Part shown: piece by piece, positions 1 to 9,351 of the stretch
Position numbering within the stretch: position 1 is the stretch's first letter
Layout: each line of letters opens with the position of its first letter
Assembly: GCF_023277925.1 (NCBI RefSeq)
Contig: NZ_CP063832.1
Location: 3,054,001-3,118,000, forward strand
DNA from: Pseudomonas entomophila
Lineage (GTDB): Bacteria > Pseudomonadota > Gammaproteobacteria > Pseudomonadales > Pseudomonadaceae
Length of the DNA: 64,000 nucleotides
Direction: 5' to 3'
The notes under the pieces: model-generated
Seen by the model: only the letters and a program-made list of their open reading frames with translations
The model's database searches: none
Told to the model about the DNA's origin: nothing
Program-made: the position numbers and the translations under genes

Positions 1-1382
1 TCCTGGCTGTTGTCCAGCAGCAGCGGGTCACCGAACAGCTGCTCGGCGGCGTTTTCCAGGACTTGCTCGACAGGTTGCGCCGGCACCTCGAACACCGGCG
101 CGGGGTAACCGCCAGTCAGGCTGATCAGGTGTTCGCGGGTGATGGGTTCACCGGCCTGCACAGGAAAGTCGTAACGCAGGCCGGGCAGCAGCACCGGCAT
201 GCTCGAACCGTCGGCCAGGGCCTGGTGCAACAGGTTGTCCCAGCTACCGCCACGGGTATCGCGCCGCCACAGCGCTTGCGGCGCTCGGGCCAAGGGTTGG
301 TCGAGCCAGGCGGCATGGCCGCTGCGCTGTTTTTGCAGCACGCCACGTAACTGGCCGGCTCGGGCCAGCGCGCCGGGTTTGAGGTGCTGCTCGAACGTGG
401 GGAAGAACCGGGCGTCGAACTGCCATTGCCCGCCCGCCTGCCGACAACGCAGGCGAAACGCGCCACTGGCCCGGCAACCGGCGAACAGCACCGGCACCCG
501 CCGCCCACTGGCCTGGGTGGCCTGCACCGGCGCCGGCCACAGATCCTGGCCCCGGGCGCACAGCAGCACGTCAATTTCAGCAATACGCTCGGCCAGCCAC
601 AGGCCCGGCCCGCTGCCGACATCGGCCAGGGCCACCACCAGGTCGCCCTCGCGGCGGGCCTGCTGGAAGCTGGGCAACAACGACTGGTACCACTGCTTGA
701 GGGAGGCCTTCTGGTCCTGGGCATAGGGGTCGGTGACGCCGACCACCGCCACGCGCACACCGCCGCGCTGGAACACGTGCACACCTGAGACACCCAGCGC
801 CTTGGCCTGCTCGCTGGCCAAGCCCGCCCCCAGGGTAATGGAAGAAGACTGCCGGTATAGCGCTGTGCTGCGCTGTGGCCAGAGCACCCGCTCGTCGCTG
901 CTGACCCGCGCCTCGCTGCCCAGCAACTGGCTGCCCTGCACGCCACTCTCACCTTGGGTGAGGTAGGCCAGGCCGCTGCCGTTCCAGCACTGGCCGTTCT
1001 CCAAGGTCAGGCAGCGTTCGGCTCCGGCCTCGCCACGCAGCTGTTCGAGCAGCGCCGCCAGCACCGCGTAGCCACCCAATCGAGCCTGTGCGGCCTGCTC
1101 GGCATCGAGCAACGGTGCCAGCTCCGGCTGTGCATCGCGGGCATTCGAGCCGCTCATCCAGGGCGCACGGCCCAGGTGGCTCACCGGGCCAAGGCGGGTC
1201 GCCGGGACCACGGCCTGGCCCGGCAAGCGGGCGTCGAGGGTATCGGCCACGTATAGCAGGTCCAGCGACCGCTCACCGCCGGCACCGGGCAGTGGCAGCG
1301 CGGAACAGGCGCCGAGCAGCGGTGCCAGCGCACCGATACCCATCCAGCCGATCACGTCACGCCTGCCCAGGTTGCTTGCCAT
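1..1382 (-). CDS. SoxB/5'-nucleotidase-like Tat lipoprotein, metal site degenerate (3' end outside window)
   Basis: The reading frame is open from 1382 down to the window edge (about 460 codons); its 3' end is cut off. The N-terminus has a twin-arginine motif (GRRDVIGW) and a lipobox (LLGAC), suggesting Tat export and lipid anchoring. The body follows SoxB-family metallophosphatases: VADTLDARLP lines up with the family ADTHAQLLP, LGGYAVLAAL with VGGFAHLATL, and GQCWNGSGLAYLTQG with GDTWQGSATALWTRG. The ligand His of DTH and the Asp of GGDTW are replaced, and no GHWE/NHE motif is visible, so the usual di-metal centre looks lost. An in-frame ATG at 1394 is an alternative start. A Pho box lies just upstream, which suggests induction by phosphate limitation. 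The family match is from motif memory; the function is unknown. Confidence 0.7.
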   Translation of the reverse strand, partial: MASNLGRRDVIGWMGIGALAPLLGACSALPLPGAGGERSLDLLYVADTLDARLPGQAVVPATRLGPVSHLGRAPWMSGSNARDAQPELAPLLDAEQAAQARLGGYAVLAALLEQLRGEAGAERCLTLENGQCWNGSGLAYLTQGESGVQGSQLLGSEARVSSDERVLWPQRSTALYRQSSSITLGAGLASEQAKALGVSGVHVFQRGGVRVAVVGVTDPYAQDQKASLKQWYQSLLPSFQQARREGDLVVALADVGSGPGLWLAERIAEIDVLLCARGQDLWPAPVQATQASGRRVPVLFAGCRASGAFRLRCRQAGGQWQFDARFFPTFEQHLKPGALARAGQLRGVLQKQRSGHAAWLDQPLARAPQALWRRDTRGGSWDNLLHQALADGSSMPVLLPGLRYDFPVQAGEPITREHLISLTGGYPAPVFEVPAQPVEQVLENAAEQLFGDPLLLDNSQ

Positions 1383-1438
1383 CGACCCCGCCATCCTTTT
1401 CCGAGTACACGTTGGGTCCCGGATAGTGCGGCGTTCTC

Positions 1439-1456
1439 GTGACAGTTTAATGGCAG
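1439..1456 (-). promoter_or_regulatory. Pho box (PhoB site) for the SoxB-like gene
   Basis: On the minus strand the site reads CTGCCATTAAACTGTCAC, two direct repeats close to the consensus CTGTCATNNNNCTGTCAT. Eleven bases further downstream on that strand is a plausible -10 (ACTATC), the usual spacing when a Pho box replaces the -35 element. It lies about 45-60 bp upstream of the minus-strand start codon, in the divergent gap shared with the PhoX-family gene. Confidence 0.6.
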
Positions 1457-1605
1457 AAAGGCGCTGTTAATTCCAAAGCATTATTTAGTCGGCGCCATTA
1501 AGAACCGTCCGTTTTAACAGTGCGTCACATTTCTGCAAATCAATCATCATACTTACGCCCTAAAGTCGCTGTTTCCTCCCACTCAGCCAATATAAGGACA
1601 CCCTG

Positions 1606-3681
1606 ATGAGTCGAGAATCCGGCGACAACCTGGACCGCAACCCGAGCGACAACCTGCCGATGGCCAGCGTCATGGACGCCTACCTGAGCCGTCGCAGCGT
1701 GGTGCGCGGCAGCCTCGGCGCGGCCATTGCGATGATCGCCGGCGCAGGCCTGAGCGGCTGTTTCGACAGCGGCGGCGGCTCCAACCATGACGATCCGGTC
1801 AGCGAACCACCAGTGACCACCCCGGATCCGAAGCCGGAAAAACCCAAGCTCAAGCTGGGCTTCAACTCCATCGCCGGCTCGCGCACCGACGCCTGCGTGG
1901 TCGCCGCTGGCTACAGTGCCTACGTGCTCGCCCCCTGGGGCACGCCGATCAACAGCAACGGCAACCCCTGGAAGTCCGACGGCAGCAACACCTCAGCCGA
2001 CCAGGCCAACGCCATGGGCATGCACCATGACGGCATGCACTTCTTCCCCATCAATGGCAGCTCTGACGACGGCTTGCTGGCGATCAACTTCGAGTACATC
2101 GACACCGCGGCCCTGCACCCGGCCGGCCCGACCACCGACGCCAGCGGCAAGCGCCCAGCCGAGGAAGTGCGCAAGGAGATCAACGCCCACGGCGCCGGCG
2201 TGGTGCGCCTGACCAAGGTCAATGGCCGCTGGCAGGTGATCCAGAACGACCCGCTCAACCGCCGCTTCACCACCGCTTCGCTGATGAACATCGCCGGCCC
2301 CCTGCGCGGCACCGACCACGTCAAGACCAAGTTCTCGCCCACCGGCACCCAGTGCCGCGGCACCAACAACAACTGCGGCAACGGCTACACCCCCTGGGGC
2401 ACCTACCTGACCTGCGAGGAGAACTGGCCCGGTATCTTCGTCAACAAGGGTACTCGCCCGGCCAATCAGACCCGCATCGGCGTGGGCAGCTCCAGTGGCC
2501 AGTACAAGTGGGAAAGCGCGGCTGGCGATGCCAGCGAAGTGGCCGATGAGTTCGCCCGCTTCAACATCACCCCGACCGGCGCCGGCGCTACCAGCGACTA
2601 CCGCAACGAGGCCAGCACCTACGGCTACATCGTCGAAATCGACCCCTACAACAGCGCCACCCTGGCGGTGAAGCGCACCGCCCTCGGCCGCTTCCGCCAC
2701 GAAGGTTGCTGCCCGGGCCTGCCGGTGGCGGGCAAGCCACTGGTCTGGTACACCGGCGACGACTCCAACAACGAATACCTCTACAAGTTCGTCTCCGACG
2801 CGGTCTGGGACCCAGCCGACGCCAGCCCCGCCGACCGCCTGGCCACCGGCGCCAAGTACATGGACAAAGGCAAGCTCTATGTGGCGCGTTTCAACGCCGA
2901 CGGCAAGGGCGTGTGGCTGCTGCTCGACGTCGCCACCGCCACCACCAACGGCAGCACGCTCGGTGCGCTGTTCGGCGACCTACCGGGGATCATCCTCAAC
3001 ACCCGTGGCGCCGCCGACGCCGTGGGCGCGACGCCCATGGACCGCCCGGAGTGGACCGCCGTCAACCCGCTCAACGGCGACGTCTACCTCACCCTCACCA
3101 ACAACAGCGCACGCACCGCCGCCAAGGTCGATGCGGCCAACCCGCGCGGCCCGAACCGTCATGGCCATATCATCCGCTGGCACGACAGCGACGATCACAA
3201 GAGCTTCACCTGGGACATCTTCGTGTTCGGCGCCAACGCCGCCGGCGCCCCGGACATCAACCGTTCCGGCCTGACCGAGCTGAACCAGTTCGCCAGCCCC
3301 GATGGCATGAGCTTCGATAGCCGCGGCGTGCTGTGGTTCGAGACCGACAACGGCGAAACCACCCTGACCAATTACACCAACGACCAGTTGCTGGCGGTGA
3401 TCCCCACCGACCTGGTCGATGCCACGGGCAAGCAGGTCCCGGTCAACGCCACCAACCAAGCCGACCTGCGGCGCTTCTTCGTCGGCCCCAACGGTTGCGA
3501 AGTGACCGGCATCACCTTCACTCCCGACAACAAGACACTGTTCATCAACATCCAGCACCCGGACAACTGGCCCTACACCGACAAGGCCACCGACACCACC
3601 CCAGCCGGCAGCACGGTACGCCCACGAGCCGCGACCGTGGTGATCCAGCGCAACGATGGCGGCGAGATCGGCACCGCCTGA
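1606..3681 (+). CDS. PhoX-family (DUF839) phosphatase, Tat-exported
   Basis: The 691-residue protein has a twin-arginine signal (SRRSVVRGSLGAA, residues about 28-40) followed by a hydrophobic stretch ending in LSGC. The mature part carries PhoX/DUF839 signatures, for example YLTCEENWPG and a C-terminal ASPDGMSFDSRGVLWFETDNG-like block. PhoX enzymes are secreted, Ca/Fe-dependent alkaline phosphatases that release phosphate from organic esters; exact substrate specificity cannot be read here. The start follows a weak AAGGAC ribosome site. It is divergent from the SoxB-like gene, with a Pho box in the gap, consistent with a phosphate-starvation role. A GC-rich terminator follows the stop. Confidence 0.88.
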   Translation: MSRESGDNLDRNPSDNLPMASVMDAYLSRRSVVRGSLGAAIAMIAGAGLSGCFDSGGGSNHDDPVSEPPVTTPDPKPEKPKLKLGFNSIAGSRTDACVVAAGYSAYVLAPWGTPINSNGNPWKSDGSNTSADQANAMGMHHDGMHFFPINGSSDDGLLAINFEYIDTAALHPAGPTTDASGKRPAEEVRKEINAHGAGVVRLTKVNGRWQVIQNDPLNRRFTTASLMNIAGPLRGTDHVKTKFSPTGTQCRGTNNNCGNGYTPWGTYLTCEENWPGIFVNKGTRPANQTRIGVGSSSGQYKWESAAGDASEVADEFARFNITPTGAGATSDYRNEASTYGYIVEIDPYNSATLAVKRTALGRFRHEGCCPGLPVAGKPLVWYTGDDSNNEYLYKFVSDAVWDPADASPADRLATGAKYMDKGKLYVARFNADGKGVWLLLDVATATTNGSTLGALFGDLPGIILNTRGAADAVGATPMDRPEWTAVNPLNGDVYLTLTNNSARTAAKVDAANPRGPNRHGHIIRWHDSDDHKSFTWDIFVFGANAAGAPDINRSGLTELNQFASPDGMSFDSRGVLWFETDNGETTLTNYTNDQLLAVIPTDLVDATGKQVPVNATNQADLRRFFVGPNGCEVTGITFTPDNKTLFINIQHPDNWPYTDKATDTTPAGSTVRPRAATVVIQRNDGGEIGTA

Positions 3682-3694
3682 TCGCATTGAACGA

Positions 3695-3714
3695 GGGGCG
3701 CCCCGCGCCCCTTT
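3695..3714 (+). terminator. intrinsic terminator after the PhoX-family gene
   Basis: A perfect 7-bp GC stem (GGGGCGC / GCGCCCC) with a three-base loop is followed by a short TTT tract, 14 bases after the stop codon. Confidence 0.6.
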
Positions 3715-3849
3715 CAGCCACATGACCTGCCCATTACAGATCGGTTATCTGCGCGGATTCGCTCGCCACATGTCGTAACATCGCTGCGCTTGACCCTGAT
3801 ACAGCTACAGGGTTGAGAATCGCCGCCTTTCTTCCGACCGAGCCCAACC

Positions 3850-4524
3850 ATGCGCCTACTGATCATCGAGGACGAACCCCGTACCGCCGACTACCTGCAG
3901 CAAGGGCTGCGTGAGAACGGCTACGTGGTCGACTGCGCCCACACCGGCACCGACGGCCTGCACCTGGCCCGCCAGCAGCCCTACGACCTGGTGATCCTCG
4001 ACGTCAACCTGCCCGAACTAGACGGCTGGGGCGTGCTGCAGCGCCTGCGCGCCGAATCGTCCACGCGGATCATGATGCTCACCGCCCACGGTCGCCTGGC
4101 CGACCGGGTCAAGGGCCTTGACCTGGGCGCCGATGACTACCTGCTCAAGCCTTTCGAGTTCCCCGAACTGCTGGCACGTATCCGCAGCCTGCTGCGGCGC
4201 AACGACCAGCACCTGCAGCCCAGCACCCTGAAAGTCGCCGACCTGGAGCTCGACCCCGGCCGCCATCGCGCCTGGCGCGGTGGCCAGCGCATCGACCTGA
4301 CCGCCAAAGAGTTCGCCTTGCTGCACCTGCTGATGCGCCAGAGCGGCGAGGTGCTGTCGCGCACCCAGATCATCTCGCTGGTATGGGACATGAACTTCGA
4401 TTGCGACACCAACGTGGTCGAAGTGTCGATCCGCCGCCTGCGAGCGAAGATCGACGACCCCTTCGAGGACAAGCTGATCCACACCCTGCGCGGCGTCGGC
4501 TATGTGCTCGAGGCCCGCCCTTGA
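3850..4524 (+). CDS. OmpR-family response regulator, heavy-metal (CusR/CzcR) type
   Basis: A 224-residue two-domain regulator. The receiver domain has the acidic pair in IIEDEP, the phospho-acceptor Asp in VILDVNLPE (about residue 51) and the Lys in LKPFEF. The C-terminal winged helix ends in the typical [11 protein letters not shown]. Its stop overlaps the start of the cognate kinase (TTGA), so the two are translationally coupled. Similarity is closest to copper/cobalt-zinc-cadmium regulators, but no metal-efflux genes adjoin, so the signal and targets are open. Confidence 0.9.
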   Translation: MRLLIIEDEPRTADYLQQGLRENGYVVDCAHTGTDGLHLARQQPYDLVILDVNLPELDGWGVLQRLRAESSTRIMMLTAHGRLADRVKGLDLGADDYLLKPFEFPELLARIRSLLRRNDQHLQPSTLKVADLELDPGRHRAWRGGQRIDLTAKEFALLHLLMRQSGEVLSRTQIISLVWDMNFDCDTNVVEVSIRRLRAKIDDPFEDKLIHTLRGVGYVLEARP

Positions 4525-5897
4525 AACTGTCCCTGCGCCTGGGCCTGACCGTCACCCTGCTGGGCGCGGCGCTGGTGCTGCTACTGGCCTGCCTGGCGGT
4601 ATTCGCCCTCGACCACGAACTGGACAGCCGCGCGCGCAAGGACCTGGCGCGCAAGATGCTGCAGGTCGAGCACAACCTGCGGGTCGACCTGCGCAGCGAC
4701 GACCTGGGCACCCGCGCCCACCCGCTGCTCGACCTGGTGATGGGCCATGACAACCTCAGCCTCAGCGTGATGGCCGTCAATGCGCGCCACCCGGCCCTGA
4801 TCAGCCTCGGCCCGGCGATGCAGTCACAGCATCTTCTGACGCTGGAAGCCGACACCCGGTTGACCTTCCATGAATGGCGAGATGCAGACGGCAACCAGAT
4901 CCTCACCGCCAGCAGCCTGATGCGCCTGCGCGACGACACTCCGGTCAAGGTACTGATGTCGCTCAATCGCGACGACGACAATGCGCTGCTGCAGGCGTAC
5001 CTCAACTCCACCCTGCTGGCCCTGCCGTTGCTGCTGGTGCTGATCGGCATCGCCGCGTGGAAGCTGGTGCAGCGCGGCCTGCGCCCCCTGCGGCACTTCC
5101 GTCGCATCGCCGGCCAGGTATCGGCTCAAGACCTGGGTCATCGCCTGCCCGACAGCGACCTGCCCGTGGAACTGGCCGACCTGGCCCGGGCGATAAACGT
5201 CATGCTCGACCGCCTCGACCAGGGGGTGCGCCAGTTGTCACAGTTTTCCGACGACCTGGCCCATGAACTGCGTACCCCGATCGGCAACCTGATGGGCAAG
5301 GCCCAGGTGACACTGGCCCGCGAGCGCGATGGCGAGCGCTACCGCGAGGCGCTGGAGGACAGCGTCGAGGAGCTCACCCGGCTCAACCGCATCATCAACG
5401 ACATGCTGTTCCTCGCCCAAGTCAGCCAGCCGCAGACGCAGGTAGCGCTGTTGCCCGTGGCGCTGGCCGACGAAGTCGCGCGGGTGAGCGAGTTGTTTGC
5501 GTTCAGTGCCGAGCTCAAGGACATCACCTTGGCGCTCCAGGGTTGGGGGACGGCCCTGGTTGATCGGCTGATGTTCCAGCGGGCACTGTCAAACCTGCTG
5601 AGCAATGCCCTGCGCCACAGCCCGGACGGTCAGCCGGTGGTGGTGGGCATCGAGCGGCGGGGGAATGAAGTGGCGGTCTGGGTCGAAAACCAGGGGACTG
5701 GAATCGCCGAGACGCACCTGCCACACCTGTTCGAACGGTTCTACAGGGCTAGCACCGGGCGTTCGCGGCTGGAAGGCGGGACCGGATTGGGGTTGGCGAT
5801 CGTGAAGTCGATCATGCAGCTGCATGGCGGGCGGGTCGAGGTAAGCAGCCAAGTCGAAGGGCCGACCCGATTCACCCTGGTGTTCAAAGCCGAATAG
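4521..5897 (+). CDS. heavy-metal-type sensor histidine kinase (CusS-like)
   Basis: A 458-residue membrane kinase starting at a TTG codon that overlaps the regulator stop by four bases; no better start exists nearby ([15 protein letters not shown]). It has a first membrane segment at about residues 10-30, a periplasmic sensor region, a second membrane segment (about 155-175), a HAMP domain, the phosphoacceptor motif [14 protein letters not shown] and the ATPase boxes [11 protein letters not shown] and [13 protein letters not shown]. It should phosphorylate the upstream regulator. An inverted REP pair follows immediately. Confidence 0.9.
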   Translation: MKLSLRLGLTVTLLGAALVLLLACLAVFALDHELDSRARKDLARKMLQVEHNLRVDLRSDDLGTRAHPLLDLVMGHDNLSLSVMAVNARHPALISLGPAMQSQHLLTLEADTRLTFHEWRDADGNQILTASSLMRLRDDTPVKVLMSLNRDDDNALLQAYLNSTLLALPLLLVLIGIAAWKLVQRGLRPLRHFRRIAGQVSAQDLGHRLPDSDLPVELADLARAINVMLDRLDQGVRQLSQFSDDLAHELRTPIGNLMGKAQVTLARERDGERYREALEDSVEELTRLNRIINDMLFLAQVSQPQTQVALLPVALADEVARVSELFAFSAELKDITLALQGWGTALVDRLMFQRALSNLLSNALRHSPDGQPVVVGIERRGNEVAVWVENQGTGIAETHLPHLFERFYRASTGRSRLEGGTGLGLAIVKSIMQLHGGRVEVSSQVEGPTRFTLVFKAE

Positions 5898-5900
5898 GCA

Positions 5901-5969
5901 GGTTCGCCGGCAAGCCGGCTCCTACAGTGGGAATTGCACACGCCCGTAGGAGCCGGCTTGCCGGCGAAC
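5901..5969. repeat. inverted REP pair
   Basis: Two facing copies of the P. putida REP core (GCCGGCTTGCCGGCGAA with GTAGGAGC) sit between the convergent kinase gene and pdxJ. They can fold into a large hairpin and may act as a transcript-end barrier. Confidence 0.85.
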
Positions 5970-5973
5970 AAGG

Positions 5974-6714
5974 TCAGCGCGAAGCCGCGACGATCAGCGC
6001 TTTCATCTCCGCTACCGCCGCCTTGAAACCGACGAACAGCGCGTGAGCCACCAGCGCATGGCCGATGTTCAGTTCGTTGATACCCTTGATCGCCGCTACA
6101 GCCTCGACGTTGTGGTAATGCAGGCCGTGCCCGGCGTTGACGATCAGGCCCTGCCCCACGCCAAACGCGACGCCATCGACGATACGCTTGAGCTCTTCAG
6201 CCACATCAGTCGGGGTTTCGGCATCGGCATAACGCCCGGTGTGCAACTCGATGGCCGGGGCACCAACACGACGCGAAGCCTCGATCTGCCGCTCGTCAGC
6301 ATCGATGAACAGCGACACCTCGGCGCCCGTGCGCGACAGGCGCTCCACCGCCGCCTTGATCCGTGCCTCCTGGCCGGCCACGTCCAGGCCACCTTCGGTG
6401 GTCAGTTCCTGGCGGGTTTCCGGCACCAGGCAGATATGCGCCGGGCGAATCTTCTCGGCAAACGCCATCATCTCCTCGGTGACGCCCATCTCGAAGTTCA
6501 TGCGGGTCTGCAGCACGTCCTTAAGCAGCAATACGTCGCGCTCCTGGATGTGTCGACGGTCTTCGCGCAGGTGCACGGTGATGCCGTCGGCACCCGCTTC
6601 CTCGGCATCCAGCGCGGCTTTGACCGGGTCCGGATAGCGGGTGCCCCGGGCCTGGCGCAGGGTCGCCACGTGGTCGATGTTGACACCGAGAAGCATGCGG
6701 TTGCTGTGAGTCAC
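5974..6714 (-). CDS. pdxJ: pyridoxine 5'-phosphate synthase
   Basis: PdxJ condenses 1-amino-acetone-3-phosphate with deoxyxylulose-5-phosphate in the last ring-closing step of vitamin B6 synthesis. The 246-residue TIM-barrel protein shows the family start ([20 protein letters not shown]), [23 protein letters not shown] and [10 protein letters not shown] chose the GTG at 6714 (THSNRML...) because an AGGAG lies 11 bases upstream and the length then matches the family; an ATG at 6744 is less likely. It follows recO closely, the usual gamma-proteobacterial arrangement. Confidence 0.95.
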   Translation of the reverse strand: MTHSNRMLLGVNIDHVATLRQARGTRYPDPVKAALDAEEAGADGITVHLREDRRHIQERDVLLLKDVLQTRMNFEMGVTEEMMAFAEKIRPAHICLVPETRQELTTEGGLDVAGQEARIKAAVERLSRTGAEVSLFIDADERQIEASRRVGAPAIELHTGRYADAETPTDVAEELKRIVDGVAFGVGQGLIVNAGHGLHYHNVEAVAAIKGINELNIGHALVAHALFVGFKAAVAEMKALIVAASR

Positions 6715-6758
6715 GAAAGGGCTCTCCTGAAGATTGAGGCCCACAGCATACGTCGTGC

Positions 6759-7442
6759 TCAGCGCTTGCGAAACAGTTCCCGGCTGACCAGCGGCTTTGT
6801 TCCCAGGTGCACCGCCAATGCCTGGCGCATCAGGCGCTTGGCCGCCAGCAAGGCGCCCGGCGCGTCCCAGTCGGCCTCGGCCAGCGCCAGCAGCTCGCTG
6901 CCCTTGAACAATCCGGGCTGGAACAGCTCGACCCGTTCCAGCCCGGCGTCGACTCGCAGGCGGTAGAGGCCGTCGGCAACCACATCTGCGTCATTGACGT
7001 CCCGGCTCAGGGAGAAGGCGTACCCCAGTTCATCCAGCAGGCGCCATTCGAACGAGCGCAGCAACGGCTCCAATGGCCGCCCGGCAGCCAAGGCTTGCAA
7101 GGTCAGGGTGTAGTGGTCGAACAGCGCGGGATACGGCGCTTCCGCCGGCAGCAGGCGCATCAGCAGCTCGTTGAGGTACAGGCCGCTGAACAGCGCGTCG
7201 CCATGCAGCCAGGCGGCGATGCCGGTGCTGTCGAGGCGCCCGACGTTCTTCAGCTCACCACGCCCGCGCAGCTCCACTTCCAGAGGCACGAACGGCCTTA
7301 CCAGGCTGCCGCCCTTGCCCCGCGCCCGACGCAGCACCGCCCGCACCCGGCCCTGGGGGGTGAGGAAGTCCACCAGCGCGCTGGTTTCCTTGTAGGCGCG
7401 GCTGTGCAGCACGAAGGCGGGTTGTGGGGCTGGTTGTTCCAT
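6759..7442 (-). CDS. recO: DNA repair protein RecO
   Basis: RecO binds ssDNA and SSB and loads RecA in the RecFOR pathway. The 227-residue protein has the N-terminal OB fold ([24 protein letters not shown]) and a helical C-terminal region. Start chosen at the ATG at 7442 (EQPAPQPAF), the family start, rather than the upstream ATG at 7475. It lies between era and pdxJ, with a REP cluster separating it from era, so era and recO may be only partly co-transcribed. Confidence 0.93.
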   Translation of the reverse strand: MEQPAPQPAFVLHSRAYKETSALVDFLTPQGRVRAVLRRARGKGGSLVRPFVPLEVELRGRGELKNVGRLDSTGIAAWLHGDALFSGLYLNELLMRLLPAEAPYPALFDHYTLTLQALAAGRPLEPLLRSFEWRLLDELGYAFSLSRDVNDADVVADGLYRLRVDAGLERVELFQPGLFKGSELLALAEADWDAPGALLAAKRLMRQALAVHLGTKPLVSRELFRKR

Positions 7443-7474
7443 GACGATCTCTGAACCCGGGTTTGACGCAGCCA

Positions 7475-7592
7475 CTGCAGGAGCGGCCTTCAGCCGCGAT
7501 AGGGCTGCGCAGCAGCCCCAAGATCTCGACTGCTACGTGGATCCTGGGGCCGCTTCGCGCCCCTATCGCGGCTGAAGGCCGCTCCTACAGAG
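7475..7592. repeat. REP pair between era and recO
   Basis: Two inverted copies of the second local REP type (CTGYAGGAGCGGCCTTCAGCCGCGAT in outline) enclose a GC-rich spacer. The cluster interrupts the era-recO spacing and could cause 3' end formation or mRNA stabilisation. Confidence 0.85.
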
Positions 7593-7605
7593 AAAGTGCG
7601 TGGGC

Positions 7606-8508
7606 TTACAGGTCGCCGTAACCCAGCGAACGCAGGGCGCGCTCGTCGTCGGACCAGCCGCCCTTCACCTTCACCCACAGGTTGAGCATCACCTTGGCGT
7701 CGAACAGCGTCTCCATGTCCTTGCGTGCGTCGGAGCCGATGCGTTTGATGCGCTCGCCCTTGTCGCCGATGATGATCTTCTTCTGGCCATCACGCTCGAC
7801 CAGGATCAGCGCATGGATGTGCAGCACATGCCCCTGCTGCTTGAATTCCTCGATCTCCACGGTGATCTGGTAAGGGAGTTCCGCACCCAGCTGGCGCATG
7901 ATCTTCTCACGCACCAGCTCTGCGGCAAGGAAGCGGCTGCTGCGGTCGGTGATCTGGTCTTCCGGGAAGAAGTGCTCGTTCTCCGGCAGATCCTTGGCGA
8001 TCAGCGCTTCCAGCGCTTCGAGATTATGGCCCTGCTGCGCGGAGATCGGCACGATCTGCGCGTTCGGCAGCTGCTGTTGCAGCCACTGCAGGTGCGGGAT
8101 CAGCTCGGCCTTCTCGTCCATGCGGTCGGTCTTGTTGACCGCCAGGATCACCGGGCCGGTTACGTACTGCACGCGCTCGAGCACCAACTGGTCCTCGTCG
8201 GTCCAGCGGGTGCGGTCGACCACGAAAATCACCACGTCGACGTCTTTCAAGGCCGCCGAGGCATTGCGGTTCATGTAGCGGTTGAGCGCTTTGTCGTTCG
8301 CTTTGTGCATGCCCGGCGTATCGACGTAGATCGCCTGCACGTCACCCTCGGTCTTGATACCGAGCATGTTGTGGCGGGTGGTCTGCGGCTTGCGCGAAGT
8401 AATCGCCAGCTTCTGCCCAAGGATGTGGTTGAGCAGCGTCGACTTGCCGACGTTGGGGCGGCCGACGATGGCGACGTAGCCGCAACGGGTCGAAGTGTTC
8501 TCAGTCAT
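7606..8508 (-). CDS. era: GTPase Era
   Basis: Era is an essential GTPase that binds the 3' end of 16S rRNA and assists 30S maturation. The 300-residue protein has G1 GRPNVGKS, G3 DTPG, G4 NKTD, and a C-terminal KH domain ([20 protein letters not shown]). Start chosen at the ATG at 8508 because GGAG lies seven bases upstream; the ATG at 8514 is too close to that site. Its first codons overlap the end of rnc, so the two are translationally coupled. Confidence 0.95.
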   Translation of the reverse strand: MTENTSTRCGYVAIVGRPNVGKSTLLNHILGQKLAITSRKPQTTRHNMLGIKTEGDVQAIYVDTPGMHKANDKALNRYMNRNASAALKDVDVVIFVVDRTRWTDEDQLVLERVQYVTGPVILAVNKTDRMDEKAELIPHLQWLQQQLPNAQIVPISAQQGHNLEALEALIAKDLPENEHFFPEDQITDRSSRFLAAELVREKIMRQLGAELPYQITVEIEEFKQQGHVLHIHALILVERDGQKKIIIGDKGERIKRIGSDARKDMETLFDAKVMLNLWVKVKGGWSDDERALRSLGYGDL

Positions 8509-9190
8509 TGCCATTCTCCACGCCCAGGGCGATCAGTGCGGCAGCGGCGGCGACTTGCTCGGCGATACGCCGGCTCACGCCCTGCCCACGGCTTTTCTTG
8601 TTCAGCAGGACCACTTCGCATTCAACGAAGAAGGTCCGGCAGTGCGGTTCGCCCTGGATGTCCACCACTTCGTAACGGGGCAGCTCGCAGGCACGCGACT
8701 GCAGGAACTCCTGCAGGCGGGTCTTGGGGTCTTTATTGGTGTCGACCAGGGTGAGGCCATCGAATTCGTCGGTCAACCAGGCCAGGATACGCTCGCGCGC
8801 AGTCTGCATGTCGGCATCCTGGTAGATCGCACCGATCAGGGCTTCCAGGGCATCGGCCAGAATGGACTCACGGCGGAAACCGCCACTCTTGAGCTCACCC
8901 GACCCCAGGCGCAGGTAGTCGCCCAGGTCGAAGCCACGGGCCAGGCGCGCCAGCGTCTCGCCTTTGACCAGGCGTGCGCGCAGGCGCGACAGCTGGCCCT
9001 CGCGAGCCTGCGGGAAGCGCTCGAACAGCGCTTCGCCGACCACGAAATTGAGGATGGCATCGCCGAGGAATTCCAGGCGCTCGTTGTTGCGCCCGGCATA
9101 GCTGCGATGGGTCAGGGCCAGCAGCATCTGGTCCTGATTCTTGAAGGTATAGCCGAGCTTGCGCTCCAGGCGGTCAAGGGAAGCACTCAT
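8501..9190 (-). CDS. rnc: ribonuclease III
   Basis: RNase III cuts double-stranded RNA in rRNA and mRNA processing. The 229-residue protein shows the catalytic signature [11 protein letters not shown], a second acidic site in [13 protein letters not shown], and a C-terminal dsRNA-binding domain ([22 protein letters not shown]...). It overlaps era downstream. The DUF4845 gene often found between lepB and rnc in other pseudomonads is absent here; the gap to lepB is only 161 bp. Confidence 0.95.
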   Translation of the reverse strand: MSASLDRLERKLGYTFKNQDQMLLALTHRSYAGRNNERLEFLGDAILNFVVGEALFERFPQAREGQLSRLRARLVKGETLARLARGFDLGDYLRLGSGELKSGGFRRESILADALEALIGAIYQDADMQTARERILAWLTDEFDGLTLVDTNKDPKTRLQEFLQSRACELPRYEVVDIQGEPHCRTFFVECEVVLLNKKSRGQGVSRRIAEQVAAAAALIALGVENGND

Positions 9191-9321
9191 GGGGCCACCC
9201 CTACAATGTTCAACGCGTTGTTCAAATCAACATCCTGAAAGACGGTGTGGCTGTGATCTGACGCCGGAAACGGCGAAATCTCTCGCTCCCTGAGAACACA
9301 GCCTATGTCAGAAATGCAATC

Positions 9322-9343
9322 GGCGCCGTCCGTGGACAGCGCC
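9322..9343 (-). other. stable hairpin in the lepB-rnc leader
   Basis: Two nearly self-complementary arms (GGCGCTGTCC / GGACGGCGCC on the minus strand, one G-U pair) form a nine-base-pair stem just after the lepB stop. No T tract follows, so it is more likely an mRNA processing or stability element than a terminator. RNase III autoregulation through leader hairpins is known in E. coli; applying it here is inference. Confidence 0.4.
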
Positions 9344-9351
9344 GTCGATGC

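Noticed and set aside
125-952. Minus-strand 275-codon open frame
   Set aside because: It is the shadow of the true SoxB-like frame, which runs uninterrupted through the window edge and has a signal sequence and family motifs.
1993-3723. Long minus-strand frames opposite the PhoX-family gene
   Set aside because: GC-rich codon bias on the plus strand produces open antisense frames; no ribosome sites or motifs.
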